Positions 1 to 11,950 of a stretch of DNA of 64,000 nt are shown one piece after another. Within the stretch, counting starts at the first letter, position 1. Each line of letters opens with the position of its first letter. The DNA is taken from the NCBI RefSeq assembly GCF_000715075.1, contig NC_134096.1, positions 40,435,804 through 40,499,803 on the forward strand, written 5' to 3'. Position numbers and translations under genes: made by a program. The notes beneath the pieces were generated by a model. The model did no database searches. It was not told the origin of the DNA and saw only the letters and a list, made by a program, of their open reading frames with translations. Source of the DNA: Nicotiana tabacum. Its lineage: Eukaryota; Streptophyta; Magnoliopsida; Solanales; Solanaceae.

Positions 1-486
1 TACAGGGATCCGAGTCAGAATCGAGCTCGAATCAAGATCGAGAGCTCGGGTCAAGACCGAAGACTCGAGTCAATATCGAGCTCATAGACAAAAGCTGTTA
101 CAATCCCACTAGAGGAGAGAATCATGACAGGAATTATGGAAAAGCTGATTTATCATGGGTCTTCCACTATATTTTTTTAATTATATTTAAAAGTAGGATC
201 CTCCACTATAAAGAGGATGGCTACATTTTTGTAAATGGATAATTCTTTGCTTACATTGTAACTCAAGCACCATATACACCTATGTTGAAGAGTTATTCTT
301 TTAAGTTTCATAAATTGATTCATCTTGCTTAATCTTAAAAATTATCTTCTTTCCAACCTTGTTTATTTTGCATTCTTTGCAATCCGTATTTTATATTTCT
401 ATTTATGCTTACGATTTATATTAAACTATACCACATATCCTTAGAACTACGTACAAATTCAACTCTATCCGTTTTTCGGGTAAACA
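1..486 (+). mobile_element. 3' part of an LTR, truncated by window edge (probable solo LTR)
   Basis: The first 80 bases repeat a CGAGCTC/GATCGAG-type motif, as seen upstream of the TATA box in the D LTRs further on. A TATA-like box follows at 207, then T-rich sequence ending in CTATCCGTTTTTCGGGTAAACA at 465-486. An end of the type CCGTTTT-CGGGTAAACA is, from memory, common at the 3' edge of Ty3-type LTRs in Solanaceae. No primer-binding site follows 486, so this is either a solo LTR or the downstream LTR of an element lying to the left. The family and the 5' edge cannot be determined here. Confidence 0.45.
207..213 (+). promoter_or_regulatory. TATA-like box of the left-edge LTR
   Basis: CTATAAAG lies downstream of the GATCGAG-type repeats and upstream of T-rich LTR sequence, the arrangement also seen in the D LTRs. 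It is an inference from position and motif only. Confidence 0.35.
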
Positions 487-652
487 ATATATGTAATAAA
501 ACACAAAATTGAAACAACATTATGTGTTGTGAGATCGCACTTATTTTCCTACAAGAAGTCTCTTCACTAAGTGGAGAATGGATTACAATTTTAGCTTTAG
601 AAATAGACATATTACGTAACATACATAGCAGACCATGGAGAGTGGGGCTCAT
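487..652 (-). pseudogene. Possible gene remnant, unrecognised, interrupted by the LTR
   Basis: A minus-strand ATG at 650-652 opens a frame that runs about 55 codons to the LTR edge at 487 and continues into LTR sequence to a stop near 416. The non-LTR part has a protein-like mix of residues (MSISKAKIVIHSPLSEETS) but no family I recognise. If real, it would be the start of an exon cut by the LTR insertion. A chance open frame is equally possible. Confidence 0.15.
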
Positions 653-739
653 TGTCTTTCTCTTTTTTGGTCATTAGTATAAAAAAGTAACCAACCATAA
701 TGCAGGCAAACTTCTATTCCTTGCAGCACATGAATCAGA

Positions 740-853
740 ATGACCAAAGCAGAATTAGATACTTACAGATTGAAGTTTAATGCTTATCTCATCATGTTCA
801 ATTATTCAGATTTTGAAGAAGCAAAAAAAGAAGACATTACGTTTGAACCATGA
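740..853 (+). pseudogene. Possible 37-codon coding remnant, unrecognised
   Basis: An open frame from ATG at 740 to TGA at 851 encodes 37 residues with a plausible soluble composition; the middle reads RLKFNAYLIMFNYSDFEEAK. An acceptor-like TTCCTTGCAG lies at 717-726. A stop sits just upstream in frame, so it would have to be an isolated exon or a remnant. I do not recognise a family, and it could be chance. Confidence 0.15.
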
Positions 854-914
854 CTAATTATGAGACATTGCAAACAATGGGAGGACTCACCTGCAAAATC
901 CACGGTACACACAC

Positions 915-3214
915 TGTGCACCTGATTTTTGCCCAATGCATCACTCCTAAAAATATTTTAAAATAGTTTAGAGTTGTTCATGCATATTTAGAGTTGTTTT
1001 AAAATCATATAAAATCATAAAAAATATTCAAATCTTAATTTTATAGCATTTTAGATTTTAAATTGTATTTTTAGGATTTAATTACATTGTTAAATGCATT
1101 ATTTAAATATCTAAAAAACAAAACCCAAAAAAATACATTCTTAAGTTAGCTAATTAATTAGGTCATTAGTCAATTAGTGAGTAAAATATATATAATAGTT
1201 TAGCCACACAAATTGATTTTAATTAAAATTTGAGTCCAAAGTGACTAATTTTGTAATTGTTTCAAGCTCATCCCTTTAGAAGCCCAATTCACCTAACCTA
1301 GCCAATACTCTTCTCTTAAAACACCCATCTCCCCCGCTCTATCTGGGGACCCTAATTTCACTCCTCTACTCTCTAGAAGACAGAGAAAAAGAACAGATCC
1401 CCTCCCATAGGCAAAAAACCTAGCCGCCCAATTCATCTTCTCCAAAGAATCCTCCTTCCCTTTGAGAATCAAAAACCTTGCTGCTCACTCTCATTCTTTT
1501 ACTCAATGTTTTTAGCACACACACACAAAGAATTCTCTAAAATAAAATCCAGAATCCTTTTCTCACTTTGGCACTGACTCACACGCGCGATAGCTAAAAG
1601 GTCTGGAATTCAGAGGAAAAAAATCTGAATTTGAAACATAACAAAAAATTTATTAAAAAAAAAAAAAACATCAAAAAAAAGGGGGAACATTGTTAGTATT
1701 GCTCCATTTCTACTGTTCTGGCCATTCTAGGACTCTTTTTTGTTGCTTTCAAGTATTTTCTCGGATTCAAAGGGTGAACAAAATTTTCAGAGCTGTGATT
1801 GTTGTCTTTTCTGCTGGGTTCCACTTCTTAATTTCAGACCTTCGTTTGGTTTATCTAGCTGATTTTTCCACGTTTAGGTATGTTTTTTTTTTACATTTTG
1901 TAACAACCTAGTTTGAGTCAATAAAAATGCAAATATGGTATTTAATTGTCCTATACTGTGTTTAATCTATTTAGTTTGTTATGGGTATACATGATTTCCT
2001 GTTAAGTGCGTTGATGTGGATTTACTAGAATGTGTAGAACATTTCTATTTAGCCTATTCCTATACATTTAAGAATCATGTTTAAGTGTAATGAATACATA
2101 TTTTTGATTTTATTTTGGCCAGATTTGTAATACTATTATGACTTACATTAAATTATATATGTAATAAGCTCATTTAAATTTAGAACGTCATTTCATTCTT
2201 GTTAGTCTATTGACCTGTCCATGGTCTGTTGAATGCTCGAATCACTTTCTGTTTAATTTAGGATCGTTTGCTTAAACTCTTAAATTTGAATCTTCAATTT
2301 TGCTTCATCTTGTGCTAGTTCATGTCAAGCTTGAACTAAAACGTGACCACATTACTATGGTTGTGTATATTCTGATTTATTCTCTGTTTTGACATGTTGC
2401 CATTTTTACGTTTTGGAATATTCAGCATGTTTGTTAGAAAATGTCTTAAATATTCATGTTTGATTTCTTCTTTTATTTGTTAAATGAAAAACGCAAAAAA
2501 AAAAAAAAAACAATTACAGAAGTTAGATATTAGTTTGTAGGTATGAAAAAGGCCCAATATATTTCGCGACTGTGGACTTTCATATAACCACAAATTTTAG
2601 AAAAAATATTTAAATTAATGAATATCGTAGATTGCTTTAGGCGCGATTAATAAATCATTGTGGCCATGGGTTCGATTCCTGTGGCATGGTCACGATACGT
2701 AAATCCTAATTTCAGTGTGTGTTTCACGTGACTCGACCAGAACTTCAAATAATAATTGAAATGAATATGTTGTGAATCACGGGTGCGTTTCGCGTGGCGT
2801 GATTTGCGATGTGTACAAAAACAACGGGTGCGCGACATCACGACTTGTTCAAACAAATTTCATAAATACTAAAAGCTGTATAAAAGATAAAATGCGCAAT
2901 AGGTTTCAAATATGTATTAAATTAGATAATTAGGCCAATTATTAACAGTTGAGCTACCGTGCTAAAATCATGGAACCCGAGAATTCCTAACACCTTCTCC
3001 CGGGTTAACAGAATTTCTTACCCGGTCTTCTGTTTTCGCAGACCGCAAAAATAGAGTCATTTTCCTCGATTTGGGATTTAAAATAAACCGGTGACTTGGG
3101 ACACAATAAATTATTCCAAGTGGCGAGTCTAATTAAATAAATAATCCTATTTCGATTAATGTCACTTTAATTGAAAAAACTCCCTATCCCCTTCGGGAAA
3201 AAAGAGGTATGACA
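915..3214 (+). repeat. LTR1 of the Ogre-like array (2300 bp)
   Basis: It starts TGTGCACCTGA and ends GTATGACA, directly before the primer-binding site. It aligns with 13135-15435 over its full length and with 31305-32664 over its first ~1.4 kb. A TATATATAATAG stretch at about 1187-1200 may be the TATA box. Inside, an acceptor-like TTCTTAATTTCAG and a donor-like GTATGT bracket a 40-nt segment (1838-1877) present in all three LTRs. A 73-codon open frame at 1690-1911 is LTR sequence, not a gene. The 5' flank lacks a polypurine tract, so this is the outer left LTR. Confidence 0.8.
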
Positions 3215-3218
3215 GCTC

Positions 3219-3236
3219 TGGCGACTCTGGTGGGGA
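3219..3236 (+). other. Primer-binding site, Ogre/Tat type (unit 1)
   Basis: TGGCGACTCTGGTGGGGA starts four bases after LTR1. Its reverse complement ends in CCA, as a tRNA 3' end must. Ogre elements are reported to use tRNA-Arg; I could not check this one. It differs by one base (G for C at the 12th position) from the copy at 15440. Confidence 0.65.
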
Positions 3237-6200
3237 AACGAACCAAGAACTTCTGGTTCAGGGTTCAAAATTCGAGGTTAGAATGACTGTTATACTTGGC
3301 TTTTGTTTATTATCTGATTTTTATGTGTTTGAGTCTAATGTGCTAAATGCCAATTTTTACCGCTTTAATATTACTTGAACTGTATATAAAATTGTTACAA
3401 AACCCTTCTTCTGTCCGAGTCTTCTAAATCTTCTGGGAAGTGCACGCTGGCGTGACTTCTTTTTTGTTAGTGTCATACCCTAATTTAGAAGAGGACCAGA
3501 TTAGTTACAAAGCTGAATGGCCTTTTGATTCCCGGTACGTTGCCCCTTCTCGACTCGAGTTGTCCGCTCGGGTAAGCCAGGTCTAGAACAACACACCCCA
3601 GGATTCAAATCTAGAATAACATAGCCTCATGATAGATCCCTAGTAGGAATGTTTGTTTGCATCACGTGCATTTGATTTTGGGGACTCAACACAGGGGTTG
3701 GGTCCGTCTAGGACAGGTGTACCCAAATTAAAGACCATCCTGATGCATTTTTACGTGCTACTTATGCATTTATTTGTTTCGGCTTGCATGTTGACTGGCT
3801 TCTAGAATAGGGAAAGAAAATCAAGAAAATAGGAGAGAGAAAATTGATCTGGTTCCTGAAAATCCCGGTATTTGAAAAAAAAGAAGAAAAAAAGATCCTG
3901 AAAACTCTGCTGAATTTTTAGAAGGTTGTCACAAATTAGTCCGAATTTTCAAAAAATGACATTTTCCCTCGGTCCTGAAAAACTAACCGAACTATGCGGG
4001 TATGATTCTCACCGGATATGAGATACATAGGCAAACCTCATAGATTCCGGCCCACAATTTTCAAAAAATCCAAAAATATTTTCCTTTACTTCCTTCTTTA
4101 GAAAGTCATTCTTTTAGACCCAAACCTTTAAAAAATAATACAAAACATTTTCCTTTTAATTTCTTCTCAAAATCCAAAAATATTTTCATTCTTCTTTCGA
4201 AAATTGAAAAGCAAATTCAAGATTAGAAAATATTTTCTTTTTTATTTAGAAGTATTTCGTTCATAAATTCAAAATAAAAGTCCAAAAATTGAAAAATATT
4301 TCCTTTCTTCTTTAGAAGTTTTTTTTTCAAAATTCCAGAAAAACAAAAAAGGCAAAATTCAAAAAAAAAATACTTTCTTCTTTAGAAGTTTTTCTTTTCA
4401 AAAATTCTTAAATATAAGAAAAACAAATTAAATTCCAAAAATATTTTCTTTCTAGATAAGTCTTTCTTTCGGAAATTAAAAAAAATCAAAATCAAAATCC
4501 ACGAAGAGTTAGTTTATTTAATTTATTTCTGATCTTCCCGAACTACGTAAGATCTGATTCATGTCCCCACATGATTCGTAGGCAACCCACATGAGGTTCG
4601 ATCGAATGATTTTTAAAAAAGAAAAAGAAAAAAAAAGAGTGACAAAAGAAAAAAAAAAGAGTGTTCATTCTAACATGCTTGTTGTTTTGAAATAAAATTT
4701 AGTTAAAGGTGATCGGTTTGTTGGTTTGCAATGGCGAGTTCAGGATCCCTCAGAAATAAAAGCATCCTCTCAACCGAAGGAACAAGAACCACTATTGTTG
4801 ATCCAATTAAGGTCACAAAAAGGCAAGTAGACAAGTTGGTGATTAAAAATGGAGGCAAATATTGGTTGACTTCTACCAGTTTTGAGCAACAGGACATGCT
4901 CTACTTGGATGATGTATGATGATAGGGAGACATGAAAATCCGTCCAAGTTATTTGGCAAATTAGTTACTGTGAAATTTCCTATGCCGTCAGCACTAAAAT
5001 CCGATAGCCAATATGAGGAGCAGTTTGATCAAAAGTCAGAATTTGAGTGCTGAATCCATAGCAATAAAAATGGTTGAATGTCGATGTGCAAGTCCGGGCT
5101 AAGATGCCGCTTGGTAACTGAAAAGTCACTCCTCTTTAGCCAGGGAGGAGTCTTGGTAGCTTAATTTGTCATCATTTCTGTTATCCGGATGATCCAGGGT
5201 TGTAACCCAGATTTTAGTTTGTTTGTCTTATTGTCAAATCCTTTCATCCTTTATTTAATGAAATACATCTTGTCCCTTTGTGTTATTCTATGCTTAATTC
5301 TTTCACCTCTAGTTTTAGTGACATAACATGCATGCAGAATTTTTGGCCAGATCCTCGAAAACTGATTTAGTCTTGAATTGGATAACTAAGAAAAAGACAC
5401 ATTTGAGGATGAATAAAGAGTCAAAACACTTTGTAATTAAGCTCGAGCAAAATTCATGTGCAAATAGAATAGTCATATCCATGGATGTTAATGATATTTG
5501 CCTCCAAATCATTGTGAAGGTCGGGTTTGAGGAAGAATCAATTGAAGTTTGTTGGAAAGTTTGACATTAATGGATAGAAAGTGTCTTTCGATCGCGACAC
5601 ACCAAGAAGATAGACATGTTCATCAATGCTATGATCGCGAAAAGAAAATATGTTTGGCGTTCTCGAGGCTTGGAGGCCCTTTTTTCTGCTATCCAAACAC
5701 TTTATATCCTTCGCTATCTCTTTTGAGCATGTGTTATTTTCTTTGACCACCCTCTTTTGGAATTAAGTTTAGAAAAAATCCATGCTCCAAGAGTACAAAC
5801 TGGGGCAACTCTTAGAAAGTTCAACTGGAAAAAAAAAACAGCCAAAGGTCCATGCCCCCTGAAAATAAAGGCTAGGGCAGCTTGTTTTGAAAAGAAAAAA
5901 AAGAGAGAAAAAGAAAAAAAAGAAAAAGACAAAGAAACAAAAAAATATATTTAGGTAAGATGTTTGAACTATGTTTGACCTGATTCCTTTAAAAAAAAGG
6001 ATACGTAGGCAGCCTTACACGGTTCGGTCCAACCAAATAAGAATTCAAAAAAGAAAAATCCAAAAAATCCACAGTATCTGAAACTGGGGCCAAGATCTTA
6101 TTTCACTTTTGAATGAGTCGATTCCAAGAGTTGTAAATCTACAACCCCCTCATTTTGAGTCTACTATGAGCCTTATGCCGTCCTTTCTTTCCAACCCTAT

Positions 6201-7392
6201 CCAAAAACCTTCCAAATAAAGACCTCTCAATATGCCTTCAAGAATGCCAAGAGACGCATGCAATGAGCAACAGTTATCACGCGACATAGAACACTGTCAA
6301 GTTGCTCACAAAAGAAAAAAAAAGGAAAGAATAGAAAAGAAAAAGAAAAAGAAAAAGAAAAAGAAAATGAGATAGTCTTACTAGTGAAAACTCTCATGGG
6401 CACTGTAAGGCGACGGTAAGTAGAGAAAATAAATGAGAGGCTTGTTGGTGAAAATCCCTCGGGGCATCACTAGTCGAAGGTGAGTCGTGAGTCTGGTGCA
6501 AATATTTGGCACAGAGATGCTCGGTTTGAAAGCTCGAAGGAATGACAAGAGTAAAGGTTAGATTGATTTGAAAGATCAGGCCGCTAAGTCCAAAATACAT
6601 GTCGTGATCTTTAATGCTAGCTGCCCTAAAAAAAATCTTCCTTCTTTCCTTCCCGAAAAGAGCATTTCCTGTTAATATTGTTTCTTCACATCATTTATGT
6701 CATTTTGCTCTGATTCAGTCTTTGTCAAAACAAGCAAGAAAAGACCTCAAAATCTGCTACCAGCTTTTCAGTTGCACAATGTAAATTTGGCCAGCGCACT
6801 CAGTTGTTACAATCAACATGCCTTGAGGTATCATGCAAAAGCTCCCCCCAAAATACTCTTGTCAGTCTACTTGGCGCAAGCAAAGATAACTTGTGATTAT
6901 CTCTGACACACAAATTGCTCAAAAAGCAGGAAGACATTCAAGATATCAGAAAAGGTCACCTAAGGAAAAGATCTCCAGTTGGGATAAGGCTGATTGAGCC
7001 ACAAAACGCCAATGGCAGTGGGAGCAAAACAATCAGGATAGATACAGAAAGTTAAGGTACCTTGAAAGCAACAATAGAGTCTCCCAACAGTGCAGCCAAC
7101 TACCAAAGCAGTCGGTCTTCTAAAAGAGAATGGACACAAAGCCAAGTTGCCAAAGACATCAAGGCCACAAATCGACCACCACTATCAAGACTGGCAAAAT
7201 TTTCTTTGTTTGAAACATGAACAAAGCAGTGGAAGGATAGTGGTTCAAAAAAAAAAAAAAAAAAAAAAAATAGGATGAAAAAAATAGAAGAAAAAAAAAA
7301 GAAACTAAAAGAAGAGAAGAGCCGACAAAGGGAAGTTTCTCAAATCTTTGCCTTTATTTGTTTTGCTAGTGTGCATAAAATCTTGCCATTGC
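3237..7392 (+). other. Ogre-like internal region, unit 1, non-coding part
   Basis: This stretch has no pol-like protein in any frame. It holds an AT-rich tract with repeated TTCTTTAGAAG(T)-type motifs (about 4080-4500), purine-rich GAAAAAGAAAAA runs (about 5888-5955 and 6305-6370), and repeated phrases such as ACTGGGGC(A)A. Short open frames such as 4731-4919 occur at equivalent places in both units but have changed mostly at amino-acid-altering sites. Its counterpart in unit 2 is 15458-19574. Confidence 0.6.
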
Positions 7393-7693
7393 TCTTCACA
7401 TTTTTCCTCCTAGGGTAATACATCCTAGTCTGATGGATTTTTCTCCAAATAAAAATCTTAGTCTGATGAATCTTTCTCCTAAGGTAAGAAAACCTAGTCT
7501 GATGAATCTTTCTCCTAGGATAAACGCCCTAGCCTGATGAACTTTCTTCTAGGATCGAGGTCTTAGTGTGATGAATTTTTCTCCTAAGATAAGAAAACCT
7601 AGTTTGATAAATTTTCTCCTAGGATAGAAATCTTAGTCTGATGAATCTTTCTCCTAAGATAATAAAAAAAAAACCTAATCTGATGAATCTTTC
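7393..7693 (+). repeat. Minisatellite (~35 bp, alternating), unit 1, left arm
   Basis: Tandem copies of CTAGTCTGATGAATTTTCTC / CTTAGTCTGATGAATCTTTC-type monomers alternate to give a ~70-bp higher unit. The array is interrupted by a solo LTR at 7694 and resumes at 10372. Monomers vary mainly in the A-rich linker. Confidence 0.85.
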
Positions 7694-8329
7694 TGTAATG
7701 ACTCGGCCGGTCGTTTTGAGAATTAGATCCATGATCTCCTAATATCTGCTTTCCCCACATTTGTTTCTGCTTTTGGGATTTGCCGGAGTGATTGGTTATG
7801 GAATTCAGGGAGTTTTGGGACACTTAGTCCCTAGTTGTGAGTTTAAGCCTTAGAAATTGGACCGTAGTCGGAACTGTGTGAAGACAGATCTGGACTATAA
7901 TTTCGTCGACTTCGTTAGATCCATTGAGTGATCTTGAGCTTAGGGCTTGAATTGGCGAAAGTTAGTTTTTCGGCGATTTCGGCCGATAGTAGAAATTTTG
8001 ATATCGAGATTTGAATGGAATTCTGAATGTGGTTGTAGGGTTGAGTGTCATTTGTGACATGTGTGTAAAATTTGAGGTCATTCGGACTAGATTTGATGTG
8101 GTTCGATGTCGTTTGTAGAATTTGGAAAATTCTAAATTCTTAGGCTTGAATCCGTGCTTAATTCATGATTTCGGTGTTGTTCGATGTGGTTTGAAGGCTC
8201 GACTAAGTTTGTATGATGTTATAGGATTAGTTGGTAGGTTTGGTGGAGGTCCTGGGGGCCTCGGATGTGTTTCGTATACTTAACGGAATGAAATTGGACT
8301 TAGGAAAATCTGGTGCCTTTGCTGGTTCT

Positions 8330-8670
8330 GGTGTTTCGCACCTACGGAAGGGAGGCCGCAGGTGCGAGAACCATTGGTGCGGAGGGAGTGCGCAGATGAG
8401 GAACTGGTGGGGCTGGTGATGGAGCACAGGTGCGCAAGTTTGACTACATCTGTGAGCTCGCAGGTGCGCATGGGAAGCTCGCAGATGCGTAAATGGGCTT
8501 GTCAAGCTGGGCTCGCAGGTGCGGCTGGTTGTCCGCAAAAGCGGAACTGCAGATGCAGCCCAGGGGTCACAGGTGCGGACCCAGCCCAAGTAAGTGGACT
8601 TCGCACCTTCGATGGGTTTGTCCGCAGGTGCGTGACCGCAGGTGCGGTCCTAGGACCGTAGGTGCGGAAA
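8330..8670 (+). repeat. GCAGGTGCG-rich block in solo LTR A1
   Basis: Imperfect copies of CGCAGGTGCG and its reverse complement CGCACCTGCG are scattered through ~340 bp of otherwise AT-rich LTR. The same block is present at 20640-20960 and, inverted, at 60570-60900. Confidence 0.7.
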
Positions 8671-9519
8671 TCGCTGGGTTGAAGAGGCAGATTCGAGGGT
8701 TTCATTCCTCAATTTTCACCAATTTGAATTTTAGCTAGGGAGAAGGCGATTTTGCAAGGGTTTTCAAGAGGAAATCAGTGGGTAAAAATTCTTAACTCTA
8801 ATTCGTGTATATTACATTAATCTATTATTGTTTTCTTCATCTAATTAAGGAATTTGAGGGTAGAAGTTTGGAAATAGGGGAAAAGGTTACCCAATTGAAA
8901 ATATGAGATTTGAATGGGAATTTGACGTCGGATTTAGATGATTTTTGCTCGAGTGAACTCGTGAGTGAATGGGTGTTCATAATTTGTAATTTTTACCCGA
9001 TTTCGAGATGTGGGCCCGGAGAGACTATTTTGACGATTTTTCTAATTTCACGCTTTAGCTTCGAATTGATTAGTTAAATTTGTTACTTGTAGTTATATTT
9101 ACATTATAAATTAATATGAATAGATTCGGGCCATTTGGAGTCGGATACTCGTGGCAAGAACGTGATATCGAGTTGATTTGAGCGGTTCGAGGTAAGTGGC
9201 TTGCCTAAGTGTTGAGGACTTTCCCCTTAGGATGTTGATATTAATTGATGTGTGGGCGTCATGTACGTGAGGTGACGAGTACGTACACAGGCTATTATGG
9301 CAAAAAATCCATTTTTCCTTTCTAAATCATAAACTATTTTTCCTTATTAAATTGCACTAATACGTTTAATTGTTTAGCTTAGATTAGAGAAGCATGCTTA
9401 CGTGTTTTAATTGCCTATTTGATATTCTGTGCGCCATGCTTAGTTATGTCCCTCTTTTCCTTATCTATGTTCAGTGTAAACTGTATAACTCGATGCCATA
9501 CTTGTCATTTTATCTTGCG

Positions 9520-9770
9520 TTGCATATTTAAATTGGGACCACAGACGTATTCCGGGAGATCTCCATGTCTTGCATATTTAAATTGGGACTACAAACGTAT
9601 TTCGGGTGATCCCCCTGTCTTGCATATTTATTTTGGGGCTACAGACGTATTCCGGGAGATCCCCCAGCACTGCATCTTTACTTTGGGACTACGGACGTAT
9701 TCCGAGAGATCCTCCTATACTGCAGATTCATTCGGAACTACGGGACGGTATCCCGGGAGATTCTACATTG
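9520..9770 (+). repeat. ~55-bp tandem repeat in solo LTR A1
   Basis: About five copies of a unit containing GACGTATTCCGGGAGATCC, each preceded by a TTGCATATTTA-like stretch. Equivalent repeats are at about 21820-22060 and, inverted, at about 59415-59670. Confidence 0.75.
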
Positions 9771-10371
9771 TGTTTTACCTTGTTGTGAGCCGAGGGCTCC
9801 CTTAACTGTTAAATTTTTGATAATTTCTTTAACTGTATTACCGTAAACTTTACTTATATCTTTTACTGTTTAAGTTATTATATTTACTCCGGTAGGTCCT
9901 TGACCTGACCTCGTCACTACTCGACCGAGGTTAGGCTTGGCACTTACTGGGTACCATTGTGGTGTACTCATGCTCTTTCCTACATATGTTTTTGTGTACA
10001 GATCCAGGTGCGAGCTATCAACCTCGGGGTTAGTGCGTGCTGCTGATTCTAGGAGATTTCAAGGTACTTCTGCTTGCGTCCGCAGATCCTCGGAGTCCCC
10101 TTCTACTCCCTCGCTTAGAGATTTTCTTTATTATCTTCAGACTTTTGTATAGAGCTACATAGATTATAGCAGCTTGTGACTTAGTGATATTCCAGGTCTT
10201 GGAAAATTATTTTGTATATGCCGAGTGGTACTACTTTTGGTTATTCACAATATGCTGTTTATCTTTAAAATGTTGTGCTTTATTTACATAGTTTGTAATA
10301 TTAGGCTTACCTAGTCGTAAAGACTAGGTACCGTCACGACACCTTACGGAGGGTTAATCTGGGTCGTGACA

Positions 10372-11780
10372 CTTTCTCCTAGGATAGAAATCTTAGTCTA
10401 ATGAATCTTTTTCCTATGATAACAAAGAAAAAAAACCTAGTCTGATGAACTTTCTCCTAGGATCGAGGTCTTAGTCTGATGAATTTTCTCCTAGGATAGA
10501 AATCTTATTTTGATGAATTTTTCTCCTAAGATAAGAAAATCTAGTCTGATGAATTTTCTTCTAGGATATAAATCTTAATTTGATGAATTTTTCTCCTAAG
10601 ATAAGAAAATCTAGTCTGATGAATTTTCTTCTAGGATATAAATCTTAGTCTGATGAATCTTTCTCCTAAGATTAAAAAAAAATACCTAGTCTGATGAATT
10701 TTCTCCTAGGATAATAAATCTTAGTCTGATGAATCTTTCTCCTAAGATAAAAATCAAAAGACCTAGTCTGATGAACTTTCTCCTAGGTTCGAAGTCTTAG
10801 TCTGATGAATTTTCTCCTAAGATAAGAAAACCTAGTCTGATGAATTTTCTCCTAGGATAGAAATCTTAGTTTGATAAATCTTTCTCCTAAGATAAAAAAC
10901 CTAGTCTGATGAACTTTCTCCTAGGATCGAGATCTTAGTCTGAAGAATTTTCTCCTAAGATAAGAAAATCTAGTCTAATGAATTTTCTTCTAGAAAAGAA
11001 ATCTTAGTCTGATGAATCTTTCTCCTAAGATAAGAAAATCTAGCATGATGAATTTTCTCCTAGGATATAAATCTTAGTCTGATGAATTTTTCTTCTAAGA
11101 TTAAAAAAAAACCTAGTCTAATGAATTTTCTCCTAGGATAATAAATCTTAGTCTGATGAATTTTTCTTCTAAGATTAAAAAAAAACCTAGTCTAATGAAT
11201 TTTCTCCTAGGATAATAAATCTTACTCTGATGAATCTTTCTCCTAAGATAAAAATCAAAAAGACCTAGTCTGATGAAATTTTTCCTACGATCGAAGTCTT
11301 AGTCTGATGAATTTTCTCCTAACATAAGAAAACCTAGTCTGATGAATCTTTCTCCTAAGATAAGAAAACATAGTCAAATGAATTTTCTCCTAGAATAGAA
11401 ATCTTAGTCAGATGAATCTTTCTCTTAATATAAAAAAAAAACCTAGTTTAATGAATTTTCTCCTAGGATAATAAATCTTAGTCTGATCAATCTTTCTCCT
11501 AAGATAAAAATAAAAAAGACTTAGTCTGATGAACTTTCTCCTAGGATCGAAGTCTTAGTCTGATGAATTTTTACCTAAGATAAAAAAAACCTAGTCTGAT
11601 GAACTTTATCCTAGGATAGAAATCTTAGAGTGATGAATCTTTCTCCTAAGAAATAAAAAATAAAAAAAACCTAGTCTGATTAATCTTTCTCCTAGGATAA
11701 ACGTCTTAGTTTGATAAATTTTCTCTTAAGAAAGAAAACCTAGTCAGATGATTTTTCTCCTATGATAATTTAAAAACAAA
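10372..11780 (+). repeat. Minisatellite (~35 bp), unit 1, right arm
   Basis: This continues the array split by solo LTR A1, with about 40 monomers. A few monomers carry AAAAATCAAAAAGA-type linker expansions. It is followed by an A-rich tail to about 11940. Confidence 0.85.
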
Positions 11781-11950
11781 AAAAAAGTCTGGATTTAAAA
11801 GAAAAAAAGAAAACGAAAAAAAAGGTCATTTGTTCACGCCCTCAGAAAATAAGTGTTGGGGCAATTTGTTTAAAAGAATGATTTTCTCAAAAAAAATGAA
11901 AATGATTTTTCTCAAATTGGAGAAAAAAAAAATCCTTCTTGGTTCGTTTT

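Larger units (their letters stand above)
487..914. other. Unassigned segment between two LTRs, possible host DNA
   Basis: These ~430 bp lie between the left-edge LTR and LTR1 of the Ogre-like element and do not recur elsewhere in the window. The segment should include the pre-insertion target of the Ogre-like element; its last five bases are CACAC. Two short open stretches (487-652 minus, 740-853 plus) read like degraded coding sequence, but neither is recognisable. Confidence 0.4.
7694..10371 (+). mobile_element. Solo LTR of a Tekay-type Ty3 element (2678 bp), copy A1
   Basis: It starts TGTAATGACTCGGCCGGTCG and ends GGGTCGTGACA, with a perfect 5-bp duplication CTTTC at 7689-7693 and 10372-10376. 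The sequence matches the reverse complement of the E LTR (58851-61561), which is joined to Tekay pol, so the family is clear. No internal domain remains, so it is a solo LTR left by LTR-LTR recombination. It holds a GC-rich cluster of GCAGGTGCG-like decamers at about 8330-8670 and a ~55-bp repeat (GACGTATTCCGGGAGATCCC type) at about 9520-9770. Open frames up to 128 codons in these parts are compositional artefacts. Confidence 0.85.

Noticed and set aside
4731..4919. 62-codon frame repeated at 16902-17090 as a conserved small protein
   Set aside because: The two copies differ by about eight bases, nearly all of which change the amino acid, so there is no sign of selection on a protein.
8362..8661. 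Overlapping long frames on both strands (also 20581-21000 and 60513-61016)
   Set aside because: They lie in the GC-rich decamer block of the LTR, where stop codons are rare by composition.
9419..9805. 128-codon frame with internal repeats
   Set aside because: It runs through the ~55-bp LTR repeat whose unit happens to stay open; no protein family resembles it.
10372..11780. CRISPR-like array of ~35-bp repeats
   Set aside because: Monomers are head-to-tail and all similar, with no constant repeat separated by unique spacers, in a plant retroelement. It is a minisatellite.
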